Shown piece by piece: positions 22,001 to 24,942 of a stretch of 25,333 nucleotides of DNA. Position numbers and translations under genes: made by a program. Source of the DNA: Saccoglossus kowalevskii (Eukaryota > Hemichordata > Enteropneusta > Harrimaniidae); assembly GCF_000003605.2 (NCBI RefSeq), contig NW_003135338.1, positions 138,939 to 164,271 on the forward strand, read 5' to 3'. Each line of letters begins with the position of its first letter. Position 1 is the stretch's first letter. The notes below the pieces were generated by a model. The model did no database searches. It saw only the letters and a program-made list of their open reading frames with translations, and had not been told where the DNA came from.

Positions 22001-24430
22001 CTTTGGAAATGTTAATTAAGTTCTGTTTATGTTTTAGTAAATTAATTACAATATCTTCTACATCATATGATACTTAAAATTTTGAAAAGACAAAAATGGA
22101 AAACAATTCTGTTTCCCAAAATATTGGCTAAATATTACATTAAAACAAAATTGCTGATTTTCTGACATGCAAATCAAGGGTAATTGGTAGGGTCAAACCC
22201 AAACTATATTTCGCGGGAACTTTCACAAATTCTGACGTCGAATTGAAACCAAAGGCGATGGAAGTTGTGGAAAGTGTAAGGGAAAAGAAAGATTTAATAG
22301 TTTCCGTGCCAACTGGGTATGGGACGCCGTCTTGAATAACCAAACACCTGTGTATTGATATGTGGCAAATCATAGCGTGAAAAATCATGTGTGGCAGAGG
22401 TGTTAGCCTGCCTACGCTAAGAACTCTGGGATGGAGAGTGGAAAAGTCATGTGTGGCAGAGGTGTTAGCCTGTCTACGCTAAGAACTCTGGGATGGAGAG
22501 TGGAAAAGTCATGTGTGGCAGAGGTGTTAGCCTGCCTACGCTAAGAACTCTGGGATGGAGAGTGGAAAAGTCATGTGTGGCAGAGGTGTTAGCCTGTCTA
22601 CGCTAAGAACTCTGGGATGGAGAGTGGAAAAGTCATGTGTGGCAGAGGTGTTAGCCTGTCTACGCTAAGAACTCTGGGATGGAGAGTGGAAAACCCATTG
22701 TTACTGTGAATGTGTGCATATTTTTTTGAATAAGAACAAGCAGGGGCTCTCTAGGGATGAATAGCTACCGGTAATCCATAACAAAAATGAACATCTAAAG
22801 ATTTTTGAAAGCGATTTATGTTTCATGTGTTTTCTACTCCTGTCCACCTCACTATAGAGCTTGTAGATTACTGCTTTACACATTCATTTATATTGCATGT
22901 ATTCATCGTCTGATCTCACCTCTCAGGGCACTGTTTTTAATAAAAGTTGCTCTCAGGGATGATTTTACTGTAAATTTATTTAATTATTTAACCCTAATCT
23001 TGTCCAGTCTCGTGTATTTTTACAGTTAATCTTGCTGTTCACTGACATCAAATAAATCCTTGCATAAAATTACAAGTTTCCCAGTATTTCCCCTAAGCAA
23101 ATGTGGCACTGAGAAATGTTGTGATATTATTTCAAAAAATCTATTTGAATCGTGTGTTTTTGAATACAAAATGCTTAAAACTAAAGAAAATGTTTTTCAG
23201 AGTGCTCAATTACTCTTAGAAACCTGATCTTGCAAAAGAATGAAATAGCTGGGAAAATTAATACTTTTACAGTATGAACCACTGATACTACTTTGTTGTG
23301 ATGATACTGGGTTTTGTAGCTAAGCGACCAGAGTGTACAGCTCTTCTTTTTCGACACTGGAACCACTGACTTCCTTGTCGCTATCGTTTCAGATTGTTGT
23401 CAAAGGATGCGTCTTTGCTCGTATGGCACCCGATCAGAAGAGTCAACTTGTTGAAGCTCTGCAGGAAATTGAGTGAGTTCTCTTGATCTATTTTTTGCTC
23501 AGTAACTTCATGTGTTGGGCATTATAAAAAACATAGGTGTTTCACACAAATAAATGCTGTAGAATCATGCATGTTTTTGTAAACCACTCAGTAAGCATTG
23601 CAGATGACTGTTTAATGAATTTTCTTGCAATACATATCCAAAACATGGTATCCGAACGATCAATTAACCAAACAAATACGTCACCGCCCACTGTGTTCGG
23701 ATAATCGATGTTTGACTGTATATGCTTCTCTATTGGGTGATTCACTTGTAATGGATAAAAACAAAGAAATATTTATAATAAGGGTATACAACTCAGATAA
23801 CCTTGTAAGATAATATGCAATGAAGATCTCGTCTCACGAGATCTATATGCGTTTATTCAAACAAATTTTAACCAGTGGCATTGTAAAACGGTGAACACTT
23901 GTTCACACATACATAGAAATTATAACAAGATTATTGCCATTTATATAAGCAAAAAACATCCAAAGACACTAGCAAAACAGTCTCATATGAGCGCTAACCA
24001 GTTTTTTCATAGAATCAGTCATTTTCATTAGTTTGTACATTTGTCTGGTGATTTCATGATTTCCTAAATTTGTGTGAAATCTTCATTGCATATCATTCAT
24101 TACCAGTGAATATAAAGTTCAATATGGGATAAAGAGGATTAATGCTTTTCCAGTTATTGCTACTGAAGTTAACCGATTTGAAAAATATTATTATAGAAAT
24201 ATGACTACATTTTCTTTTTTGTATCACGTTAAGTCCTTAAAGGAAAAACTAACTGATAATTATGTACCTCCCTGTAGTTATATTGTTGGTATGTGCGGAG
24301 ATGGAGCCAATGACTGTGGAGCGTTGAAAACTGCACACGCTGGCATTTCACTGTCAGAAGCTGAAGCATCCGTGGCATCACCGTTTACATCCAATACTCC
24401 GAACATCACTTGCGTACCAAAAGTCATCAG
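887..24430 (+). CDS. ATP13A3: P5B-type ATPase (ATP13A3-like), 21 exons, partial at both ends
   Basis: A split gene whose joined exons are 887-1054, 1903-1982, 4171-4312, 4504-4658, 5325-5394, 8594-8728, 9413-9479, 10426-10557, 11486-11659, 12986-13096, 13607-13653, 14579-14767, 15514-15720, 16379-16483, 17100-17253, 17917-18037, 18768-18892, 19728-19909, 21826-21933, 23393-23472 and 24278-24430. All introns begin GT and end AG, and the phases fit at every junction with no stop. Visible P-type ATPase motifs are TGES (about residue 316), PPALPAA in M4 (446-452), DKTGT (Asp489), KGSPE (631-635), MVTGD (725-729) and GDGAND (858-863), numbered from the first traced codon. PPALPAA is the P5B signature, unlike PPELP of P5A. 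Family knowledge: P5B pumps sit in late endosomes or lysosomes, and ATP13A2 and ATP13A3 move polyamines. The start codon and M5-M10 are outside the window. Which ATP13A2-5 paralogue this is remains an inference. Confidence 0.95.
1147..1358. mobile_element. Foldback/MITE-like inverted repeat with telomere-like motif in its arms
   Basis: The left arm reads AAATTTTTGGAAAGAGTTCC, then TTTTGTGTAC, a C run, ATCCCTAACCCTAACCCT. The right arm is its near-complement: agttagggttagggatgggg, then gtacaaaaggaactctagcc and aaatttt. Inner segments also pair (ccccatttaattgtacatgc with gcatatacaaattaattggg). The whole 212 bp would fold into one long hairpin with its apex near 1250. No coding capacity is visible. 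It is probably a non-autonomous DNA element in intron 1. Confidence 0.75.
1903..1982 (+). CDS. ATP13A3: ATP13A3-like exon 2: N-terminal cytosolic domain
   Basis: This exon has 80 bases: 26 codons plus two bases (GG) that complete a Gly with the next exon. The acceptor is tcattacttcag and the donor GTAAGT. The encoded [20 protein letters not shown] aligns loosely with the TTDEFKMWFCAKIR region of ATP13A3. If the following intron were retained, translation would stop at once (GGG TAA). The 48-bp repeat reading frame downstream is therefore not an extension of this exon. Confidence 0.8.
2064..2707. repeat. 48-bp minisatellite, about 13.4 copies, intron 2
   Basis: The unit begins ggagcacttgactcacaacg, continues tacctcattcctgacccata, and ends ctttccaa. 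Consecutive copies start every 48 bases, with substitutions but no length change. Because 48 is a multiple of three, long spurious reading frames run through it on both strands. The plus-strand one (2010-2543) repeats [16 protein letters not shown]. It is intronic: retention from exon 2 would meet a stop immediately. Confidence 0.93.
2708..3360. other. Intron 2 sequence between the two minisatellites
   Basis: This is AT-rich intronic sequence with no splice-bounded reading frame or repeat that I can recognise. Confidence 0.5.
3490..4130. repeat. 40-bp minisatellite, about 16 copies, intron 2
   Basis: The unit is cccatcattgttgttggccc followed by gtcattaaaccccacttaag. Copies are degenerate at the left (traces start near 3360). 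They are nearly identical in the core at 3875, 3915, 3955 and 3995, and degenerate again to about 4130. The array stops about 40 bases before the acceptor of exon 3. Confidence 0.9.
4171..4312 (+). CDS. ATP13A3: ATP13A3-like exon 3: Ser/Thr-rich linker
   Basis: This exon has 142 bases; the first base completes a split Gly and 47 codons follow. The acceptor atttttttag is strong and the donor is GTCAGT. The product is low-complexity: a basic start (YHHRRP), many Ser and Thr residues, then [10 protein letters not shown]. It fills the variable linker between the N-terminal hydrophobic segment and the conserved IRYF motif of P5B proteins. Little sequence is shared with vertebrate paralogues here, so it is supported mainly by splice sites and frame. 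The exon starts about 40 bases after the end of the 40-bp minisatellite. Confidence 0.8.
4504..4658 (+). CDS. ATP13A3: ATP13A3-like exon 4: conserved N-terminal domain
   Basis: This exon has 155 bases: 51 codons plus two bases of a split Arg. It encodes [16 protein letters not shown], then [20 protein letters not shown]. This aligns with the Q-I-R-Y-F-x-x-x-x-x-x-Y-x-W and F-x-x-L-x-G-L-D blocks of ATP13A3, the cytosolic region just before M1. The acceptor is cattttag and the donor GTATGT. The exon itself begins GTAAGA, which looks like a donor, but the reading frame and homology continue through it. Confidence 0.92.
4659..5324. other. Intron 4, with a short dispersed-repeat tail
   Basis: This is a non-coding intron. 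The stretch near 5094-5123 (cagggactatgtcatcgaca followed by atgacttgtt) resembles the end of the repeat at 1-262 and the segment near 18722. Nothing else is recognised. Confidence 0.5.
5325..5394 (+). CDS. ATP13A3: ATP13A3-like exon 5: pre-M1 segment
   Basis: This exon has 70 bases: one base closes a split Arg and 23 codons follow. It encodes [20 protein letters not shown] then FEE, matching the R-x-x-x-Y-G-x-N-x-I-x-V-x-V-x-S-x-x-x-L-L-x-x-E block that precedes M1 in P5 ATPases. The acceptor is ttctttacag and the donor GTAGGT. The next intron (5395-8593) is the longest in the window. Confidence 0.93.
5395..7625. other. Intron 5, left part: no recognised feature
   Basis: This is AT-rich intronic sequence with several T homopolymers and a G run at about 7150-7159. 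I see no exon with family similarity. The protein alignment joins exon 5 directly to exon 6, so none is expected. Confidence 0.5.
7626..7860. mobile_element. TTAA-bounded MITE, copy 1
   Basis: The element starts TTAACCTTTTCACAACCAG and ends CTAGTGGTGAACAGGTTAA. These ends are imperfect inverted repeats (12 of 15 positions inside the TTAA). TTAA at both edges fits the target duplication of piggyBac-like elements. It shares its interior with 8062-8305, including aaccctaattttggagccaa and gtgcagactataaa. No coding capacity is seen. Confidence 0.7.
8062..8305. mobile_element. TTAA-bounded MITE, copy 2
   Basis: A second member of the family, 201 bases downstream of copy 1 and in the same orientation. 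It starts TTAAGCTTTTCACCAACCG and ends CTGGTGGTGAAAAGGTTAA. Shared interior words include ccctaattttggagccaaca, cagttttcactcaaaaa and gtgcagactataaa. Divergence between the copies suggests independent insertion or an old duplication. Confidence 0.7.
8594..8728 (+). CDS. ATP13A3: ATP13A3-like exon 6: M1-M2 transmembrane pair
   Basis: This exon has 45 codons, phase 0 at both ends. It encodes [20 protein letters not shown], then a four-Tyr run and [20 protein letters not shown]. This matches the V-L-N-P-F-Y-I-F-Q start of M1 and the Y-Y-Y-Y start of M2 in ATP13A3. The two hydrophobic helices are joined by a short acidic turn (AEE). The acceptor is ttttattgcag and the donor GTGAGT. Confidence 0.95.
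8955..9349. mobile_element. Harbinger-type MITE with TTA target duplication
   Basis: The left end is GGCCAGACTTTTTTTATTCC and the right end is GGATAATAAAAGTCTGGCC, an inverted pair. TTA lies directly outside both ends (8952-8954 and 9350-9352). A 3-bp TWA duplication with termini starting GG is typical of PIF/Harbinger elements. The interior is non-coding and includes aagatggcgggcgcgag. It sits 63 bases upstream of exon 7. Confidence 0.75.
9413..9479 (+). CDS. ATP13A3: ATP13A3-like exon 7: start of actuator domain
   Basis: This exon has 67 bases: 22 codons plus one base of a split Ser. It encodes [20 protein letters not shown] then DQ, which aligns with the L-x-x-M-V-A-x-x-x-x-V-x-V opening of the A domain. 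The donor GTAAGT follows directly after CAAT. A 395-bp Harbinger-type MITE ends 63 bases upstream of the acceptor. Confidence 0.88.
9480..10088. other. Intron 7, left part: no recognised feature
   Basis: AT-rich intronic sequence. I find no repeat or coding segment before the LINE fragment. Confidence 0.45.
10089..10368 (-). pseudogene. Decayed non-LTR retrotransposon fragment (C-terminus of endonuclease/reverse transcriptase)
   Basis: Read on the minus strand, this encodes [20 protein letters not shown], then [11 protein letters not shown], a stop within W-stop-R-T-V-E-K-E, then [20 protein letters not shown] and [16 protein letters not shown] before two stops. W-I-G-H-V-L-R, G-K-R-x-R-G-R-P-K-x-x-W-R-R-T and A-x-D-R-x-x-W are the standard C-terminal blocks of LINE polyproteins in marine invertebrates. 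The in-frame TGA is where the family has Arg (CGA), consistent with CpG decay. Upstream coding sequence is lost, as expected of 5' truncation or erosion. The exact clade is not resolved. Confidence 0.8.
10426..10557 (+). CDS. ATP13A3: ATP13A3-like exon 8: actuator domain, first half
   Basis: This exon has 132 bases: two bases close a split Ser, 43 codons follow, and one base of the TGES Gly remains. It encodes [20 protein letters not shown] then AVLVGG and [12 protein letters not shown], the P-x-x-G-x-x-x-x-C-D block and the NESMLTGE start are classic A-domain elements. The acceptor is tttttcctccag. A LINE fragment lies directly upstream in the intron. Confidence 0.96.
10558..11285. other. 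Intron 8, left part: no recognised feature
   Basis: Non-coding AT-rich sequence. The phrase ggggatgcagcttctattt near 10750 recurs as agggatgcagcttctaattt near 10822, a small local duplication. Confidence 0.45.
11290..11461. mobile_element. Short inverted-repeat element (MITE-like)
   Basis: The left side attaaaccgagggagtcctc then acctgcacatgcg is the imperfect complement of the right side catgtgtgcgcaggtgacaa then ccctcctgctttaaat. The 170-bp element ends about 25 bases upstream of exon 9. Its interior is somewhat GC-richer than the flanking intron. No coding capacity is seen. Confidence 0.55.
11486..11659 (+). CDS. ATP13A3: ATP13A3-like exon 9: actuator domain, TGES completion
   Basis: This exon has 174 bases. 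Its first two bases finish the Gly of TGES, and 57 codons follow. It encodes [13 protein letters not shown], then [20 protein letters not shown] and [17 protein letters not shown] carries the dephosphorylation Glu. [10 protein letters not shown]-x-x-I-Q-T-R is a P5B hallmark. The last base starts the Gly of RTGFST. The acceptor is cattacag and the donor GTAAGT. Confidence 0.97.
11660..12656. other. Intron 9, left part: no firm feature
   Basis: Non-coding. A stretch near 12070-12095 (gagtgcatacttcgcggtat) resembles one arm of the hairpin at 12657-12743 and may be a solo or truncated relative. Confidence 0.4.
12657..12743. mobile_element. Hairpin element, member 1 (GTGCATACTT family)
   Basis: Arms of 31 bases at 12657-12687 and 12713-12743 are inverted with few mismatches (left ends CTCAAAGTATGCAC, right begins GTGCATACTTTGAG). 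The right arm and its flank (tttgtgcatactt, ataacctcatatt) match the hairpin at 19412-19507, so both belong to one family. Element borders outside the arms were not defined. Confidence 0.6.
12986..13096 (+). CDS. ATP13A3: ATP13A3-like exon 10: end of A domain and start of M3
   Basis: This exon has 111 bases. It encodes [20 protein letters not shown], then [16 protein letters not shown]. This is the T-G-F[16 protein letters not shown] block, conserved in P5 ATPases and leading into M3. Two bases close the preceding Gly and one base opens an Ala codon. The acceptor is tattcttgtag and the donor GTAAGT. Confidence 0.96.
13097..13606. other. Intron 10: nothing recognised
   Basis: No repeat, inverted repeat or coding segment that I can support. 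Confidence 0.45.
13607..13653 (+). CDS. ATP13A3: ATP13A3-like exon 11: end of M3
   Basis: A 47-base micro-exon: two bases close an Ala, then 15 codons encode [15 protein letters not shown]. It continues the hydrophobic M3 helix from exon 10 and ends in the short loop before M4, where the family has x-I-x-x-E. The acceptor is gtctctttcag and the donor GTAAGT. It ends in phase 0, so the next exon can begin at any in-frame acceptor. That matters because of the repeated acceptors downstream. Confidence 0.92.
14040..14140. repeat. Low-complexity C/A-rich tract, intron 11
   Basis: The plus strand is rich in CCA, AACC and ATCC words with few G (for example aacaccccaccacaacccca). This is simple-sequence-like, with no strict period seen. 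Confidence 0.5.
14196..14578 (+). repeat. Tandem array of duplicated 3' splice sites upstream of exon 12
   Basis: Two 58-bp copies (14196, 14254), four 51-bp copies (14312, 14363, 14414, 14465) and a last copy from 14516 whose middle is replaced by a unique segment (14534-14564). Each 51-bp copy holds ttgcaccagacaaaatctgg, ttattatcaacag, then GTTCCTGTTAAACATATC. That last part is the first 18 bases of exon 12 with one change. Acceptor-like AGs end at 14228, 14286, 14344, 14395, 14446 and 14497; the normal one is at 14578. From the last four upstream sites the frame is open into exon 12. From the first two it meets a stop. Confidence 0.95.
14530..14578 (+). promoter_or_regulatory. Likely functional branch point and acceptor for exon 12
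   Basis: The unique segment in the last repeat copy supplies tctaac (14531-14536), a good match to the metazoan branch-point consensus, 43 bases before the AG at 14577-14578, and a T-richer tract (gtttgttattatcaacag). The upstream copies have tctggtt or tctagtt at the same point. This favours the last acceptor as the main site. The branch point is an inference. Confidence 0.5.
14579..14767 (+). CDS. ATP13A3: ATP13A3-like exon 12: M4 with PPALPAA and start of P domain
   Basis: This exon has 63 codons, phase 0 at both ends. It encodes [20 protein letters not shown], then [20 protein letters not shown] and [20 protein letters not shown] followed by FDK. M4 carries the P5B PPALPAA motif that lines the substrate path. 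The conserved GIFCISP-x-R-I-N-x-C-G block follows. The exon ends inside the phosphorylation motif, DK of DKTGT, with the catalytic Asp at residue 489. I chose the acceptor at 14577-14578 because it agrees with the family length. Four upstream copies of the same acceptor are also in frame (see the tandem array). Confidence 0.94.
14768..15513. other. Intron 12: nothing recognised
   Basis: A short GATGATG-type simple repeat lies near 14920. Otherwise I see no supported feature. This intron separates DK from TGT of the catalytic motif. Confidence 0.45.
15514..15720 (+). CDS. ATP13A3: ATP13A3-like exon 13: TGT of the phosphorylation site and start of N domain
   Basis: This exon has 69 codons, phase 0 at both ends. 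It begins [14 protein letters not shown], completing [15 protein letters not shown]. It continues to [20 protein letters not shown] and [14 protein letters not shown]-x-C-H-S-L and [10 protein letters not shown] are P5-ATPase signatures near the start of the nucleotide-binding domain. The acceptor is ttttccatgcag and the donor GTATGT. Confidence 0.97.
15721..16378. other. Intron 13, with an unplaced GC-richer stretch
   Basis: Bases about 15780-15990 are less AT-rich than their surroundings and may be an old transposon fragment, but I could identify neither ends nor family. The frame open past exon 13 to 15942 is simple read-through. Confidence 0.35.
16379..16483 (+). CDS. ATP13A3: ATP13A3-like exon 14: N-domain variable segment
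   Basis: This exon has 35 codons, phase 0. It encodes [20 protein letters not shown] then [15 protein letters not shown]. It aligns with the L-E-E ... I-M-P-T-V-V-x-P region of ATP13A3 and then diverges, as expected for this variable loop. The acceptor is taaattctag and the donor GTAAGA. Confidence 0.9.
16920..17042 (+). repeat. Direct repeat left of exon 15
   Basis: This 123-bp copy is diverged at its left (acacattgcgttgtag, ttttacgatt). A 55-bp core (16988-17042) differs from the second copy by one base: aacattagctgtc, then aatatagataaatattcagg, gctgaaattgaacaacgttc. The second copy is at 17445-17577. Exon 15 lies between them. Confidence 0.85.
17100..17253 (+). CDS. ATP13A3: ATP13A3-like exon 15: N domain with KGSPE
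   Basis: This exon has 154 bases: 51 codons plus one base of a split Val. It encodes [20 protein letters not shown], then [39 protein letters not shown]-x-L-Q-R-M is nearly invariant in P5B proteins. KGSPE is the ATP-binding KGAPE motif with Ser for Ala. Nearly identical 55-bp direct repeats flank this exon, at 16988-17042 and 17523-17577. Its length is not a multiple of three, so losing it would shift the frame. Confidence 0.96.
17445..17577 (+). repeat. Direct repeat right of exon 15
   Basis: The second copy of the repeat described at 16920-17042, in the same orientation and 535 bases downstream in the conserved core (17523-17577). Its left part has small insertions relative to copy 1. Confidence 0.85.
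17917..18037 (+). CDS. ATP13A3: ATP13A3-like exon 16: N-domain C-terminal part
   Basis: This exon has 121 bases with split codons at both ends (Val and Arg). It encodes [20 protein letters not shown], then [20 protein letters not shown][18 protein letters not shown] is a conserved P-type ATPase block at the N/P boundary. The acceptor follows a long T run (tttttttttgtaacag). The donor is GTATGT. Confidence 0.95.
18128..18745 (+). repeat. Diverged dispersed repeat in intron 16, related to 1-262
   Basis: Shared words with the window start are atgtatctgtttcacgatcc, a ggcc..agcagccatttta block, ttccagagcaagatctcgct and agattttgttcaaaattggt. A second unit (gcacatgcatttgtttcgtc, aagatggc, cagccattttta) follows near 18408. 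Near 18722 comes gacagggactatgtcatcg, as at 5094. Divergence is too high to define exact borders. Confidence 0.5.
18768..18892 (+). CDS. ATP13A3: ATP13A3-like exon 17: P-domain hinge
   Basis: This exon has 125 bases; it completes an Arg, has 41 codons and ends with the first base of the MVTGD Gly. It encodes [20 protein letters not shown] then [10 protein letters not shown] and [10 protein letters not shown]-x-G-L-x-I-M-Q-N-x-L-K-x-E-T and [11 protein letters not shown] match the family closely. The acceptor is caaatttag and the donor GTGAGT. The last piece of a dispersed repeat (motif gacagggactatgtcatcg) lies about 20-45 bases upstream of the acceptor. Confidence 0.96.
19412..19507. mobile_element. 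Hairpin element, member 2 (GTGCATACTT family)
   Basis: 27-base arms at 19412-19438 (TTATCACTAGGATACTGCCA then AGTATGC) and 19481-19507 are inverted repeats with one mismatch, enclosing a 42-base loop. The right flank (ataacctcgtattata) matches the flank of the hairpin in intron 9. Another small inverted pair (acgccatat near 19189, atatggcgt near 19254) lies upstream and may belong to the same insertion. Confidence 0.7.
19728..19909 (+). CDS. ATP13A3: ATP13A3-like exon 18: P domain, GDNMLTA
   Basis: This exon has 182 bases: two bases complete Gly, then 60 codons. It encodes [20 protein letters not shown], then [20 protein letters not shown] and an acidic tail ending TEQQ. G-D-x-M-L-T-A-x-S-V-A-x-D-C-G-M is diagnostic. 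The tail corresponds to a variable acidic insert in the family. The donor CAA|GTAAAT is weaker than others in the gene, so a slightly different 3' boundary is possible. The chosen one keeps phase with exon 19. Confidence 0.93.
19925..20232. mobile_element. Possible third, diverged TTAA-bounded element
   Basis: The stretch starts TTAACCGTTTCAACTGTG and ends GGCACACAAAAGGTTAA. Its interior resembles the pair in intron 5 (aatcctaaatttgaacctga, cagtttttgattaaaaaatt, agcagattataaatattttg). The ends pair only over CCTTTT, so membership rests on the interior likeness and TTAA edges. Confidence 0.45.
20576..21270. mobile_element. CACGTG-rich inverted-repeat element
   Basis: The left end (acgttcatgttacgggatct then cggcacgtgccga) is the near-complement of the right end (tcccggcacgtgccgagatc then tctaacgtgaacgcc). 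The self-complementary word CACGTG occurs exactly at 20599, 21114, 21214 and 21242, usually within GGCACGTGCCG. Related forms (gactcggctcgtgtcgaaat, ttggcacatgtcgactc) also occur. The interior has an open frame (20523-20873) ending [11 protein letters not shown], which I cannot assign. It is probably a non-autonomous DNA transposon of about 695 bp. Confidence 0.6.
21271..21825. other. Intron 18, right part: nothing recognised
   Basis: AT-rich non-coding sequence up to the acceptor of exon 19. Confidence 0.45.
21826..21933 (+). CDS. ATP13A3: ATP13A3-like exon 19: P-domain insert
   Basis: This exon has 36 codons, phase 0. It encodes [20 protein letters not shown] then [20 protein letters not shown]-x-x-G-K-S-F-x-V-I-x-x-H-F matches ATP13A3 well. 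The acceptor is cattataaacag and the donor GTAAAG. The 1.9-kb intron before it carries a TTAA-bounded element and a CACGTG-rich element. Confidence 0.92.
22192..22335 (+). pseudogene. Fragment of a RecQ-like helicase domain
   Basis: The frame from GTC at 22192 encodes [20 protein letters not shown], then [20 protein letters not shown] and TGYGTPS before TGA at 22333-22335. L-K-P-K-x-x-E-V-V-x-S-V, then [11 protein letters not shown], looks like motif 0 and motif I (Walker A) of RecQ-type helicases. The family has P-T-G-Y-G-K-S. Here G-T-P-S removes the catalytic Lys, and a stop follows. It is a dead fragment, probably a retrocopy or a piece carried by a transposon. It has no splice sites linking it to the ATPase. 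Confidence 0.6.
22383..22692. repeat. 62-bp tandem array, 5 copies, intron 19
   Basis: The unit is catgtgtggcagaggtgtta then gcctgtctacgctaagaact, ctgggatggagagtgg, and aaaagt. Copies start at 22386, 22448, 22510, 22572 and 22634 and are almost identical. The main variant is gcctgCctac in copies 1 and 3 against gcctgTctac in 2, 4 and 5. High identity implies recent expansion. Confidence 0.93.
22693..23392. other. Intron 19, right part: nothing recognised
   Basis: No repeat or coding segment that I can support between the 62-bp array and exon 20. Confidence 0.45.
23393..23472 (+). CDS. ATP13A3: ATP13A3-like exon 20: P domain, ARMAPDQK
   Basis: This exon has 80 bases: 26 codons plus two bases of a split Asp. 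It encodes [20 protein letters not shown] then [16 protein letters not shown]-x-Q-L-x-E-A-L-Q is one of the most conserved P5 blocks. The acceptor is ctatcgtttcag and the donor GTGAGT. Confidence 0.96.
23810..24096. mobile_element. Short inverted-repeat element (MITE-like), intron 20
   Basis: The left terminus ATAATATGCAATGAAGAT (23810-23827) and right terminus ATCTTCATTGCATATCAT (24079-24096) are inverted with 17 of 18 matches, 287 bp in all. Just inside the left end is a perfect hairpin, AGATCTCGT-ctc-ACGAGATCT. Another (gtgaac-actt-gttcac) follows near 23892. No coding capacity is seen. Confidence 0.65.
24278..24430 (+). CDS. ATP13A3: ATP13A3-like exon 21: GDGAND motif, last exon in window
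   Basis: This exon has 153 bases: it completes Asp, has 50 codons and ends with two bases of an Arg codon. It encodes [20 protein letters not shown], then [20 protein letters not shown] and [21 protein letters not shown] binds Mg2+ in the P domain. The acceptor is cctccctgtag and the donor GTAGTG (mediocre). The family continues with R-E-G-R-A-A-L and M5-M10. I found no such exon in the remaining 903 bases, so the gene runs off the right edge. Confidence 0.95.
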
Positions 24431-24855
24431 GTAGTGTAATCTGAAATATTTGTTGAATTTGCTTCCAAGGACAACTCTCTGTTAAAAATCTCTTTGACTT
24501 CCTTTCTAAAGGACACCAGTGAAAACTTGACTGTGAACTGTGCTGTGTGGGGTTTCATTATTTATAGGTTTTTAGTGATGCTTATTTCTCTGATAATTCA
24601 AATTTAAATTCATAATTCAGTGCACAGTAATGATGCATTCTCATTGGCAGATTGGTACCACATGATGTCCAGTTATCAGACAATAACTGAACAGTACTTG
24701 CGACAGTGCATAAATGCTCAAACAATATTGTGAATAAGAATTAACAATATCCAAAGTTTGACCACATCTGTAAGAATTGTTTTAACAACAAACCCATTAT
24801 GATTTGTTCATTATAAGATGTTGTGTTCAGTTCCATCTGCAAATTTCCTTTAAGA
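24431..24855. other. Intron 21, left part: nothing recognised
   Basis: No exon with the expected R-E-G-R-A-A-L sequence is present. Confidence 0.5.
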
Positions 24856-24859
24856 GTTT

Positions 24860-24892
24860 TTGACTCCCATGTGCGAAGCACAAAATGGGAGT
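24860..24892. other. Nested hairpin at the head of the 162-bp array
   Basis: GACTCCCAT-GTGC-gaa-GCAC-aaa-ATGGGAGTC: a 9-bp outer stem with a 4-bp inner stem. It lies directly upstream of a GT-rich microsatellite and the tandem array. It may mark the end of a dispersed element. Confidence 0.7.
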
Positions 24893-24904
24893 CTTTGCAG
24901 TTAG

Positions 24905-24942
24905 TGTGTCTGTATGTGTGTATGTGTGTGTGTATGTGTGTC
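24905..24942. repeat. GT-rich microsatellite
   Basis: The run reads gtgtgtctgtatgtgtgtat then gtgtgtgtgtatgtgtg. It is simple sequence directly before the 162-bp tandem units. Confidence 0.85.

Noticed and set aside
22140-22388. A minus-strand 82-residue open frame
   Set aside because: It is the antisense of the helicase-like fragment, with no similarity of its own.
22383-22692. A CRISPR array
   Set aside because: The units are contiguous 62-bp tandem copies without unique spacers, in a eukaryotic intron. The 40-, 48-, 51- and 162-bp arrays fail for the same reason.
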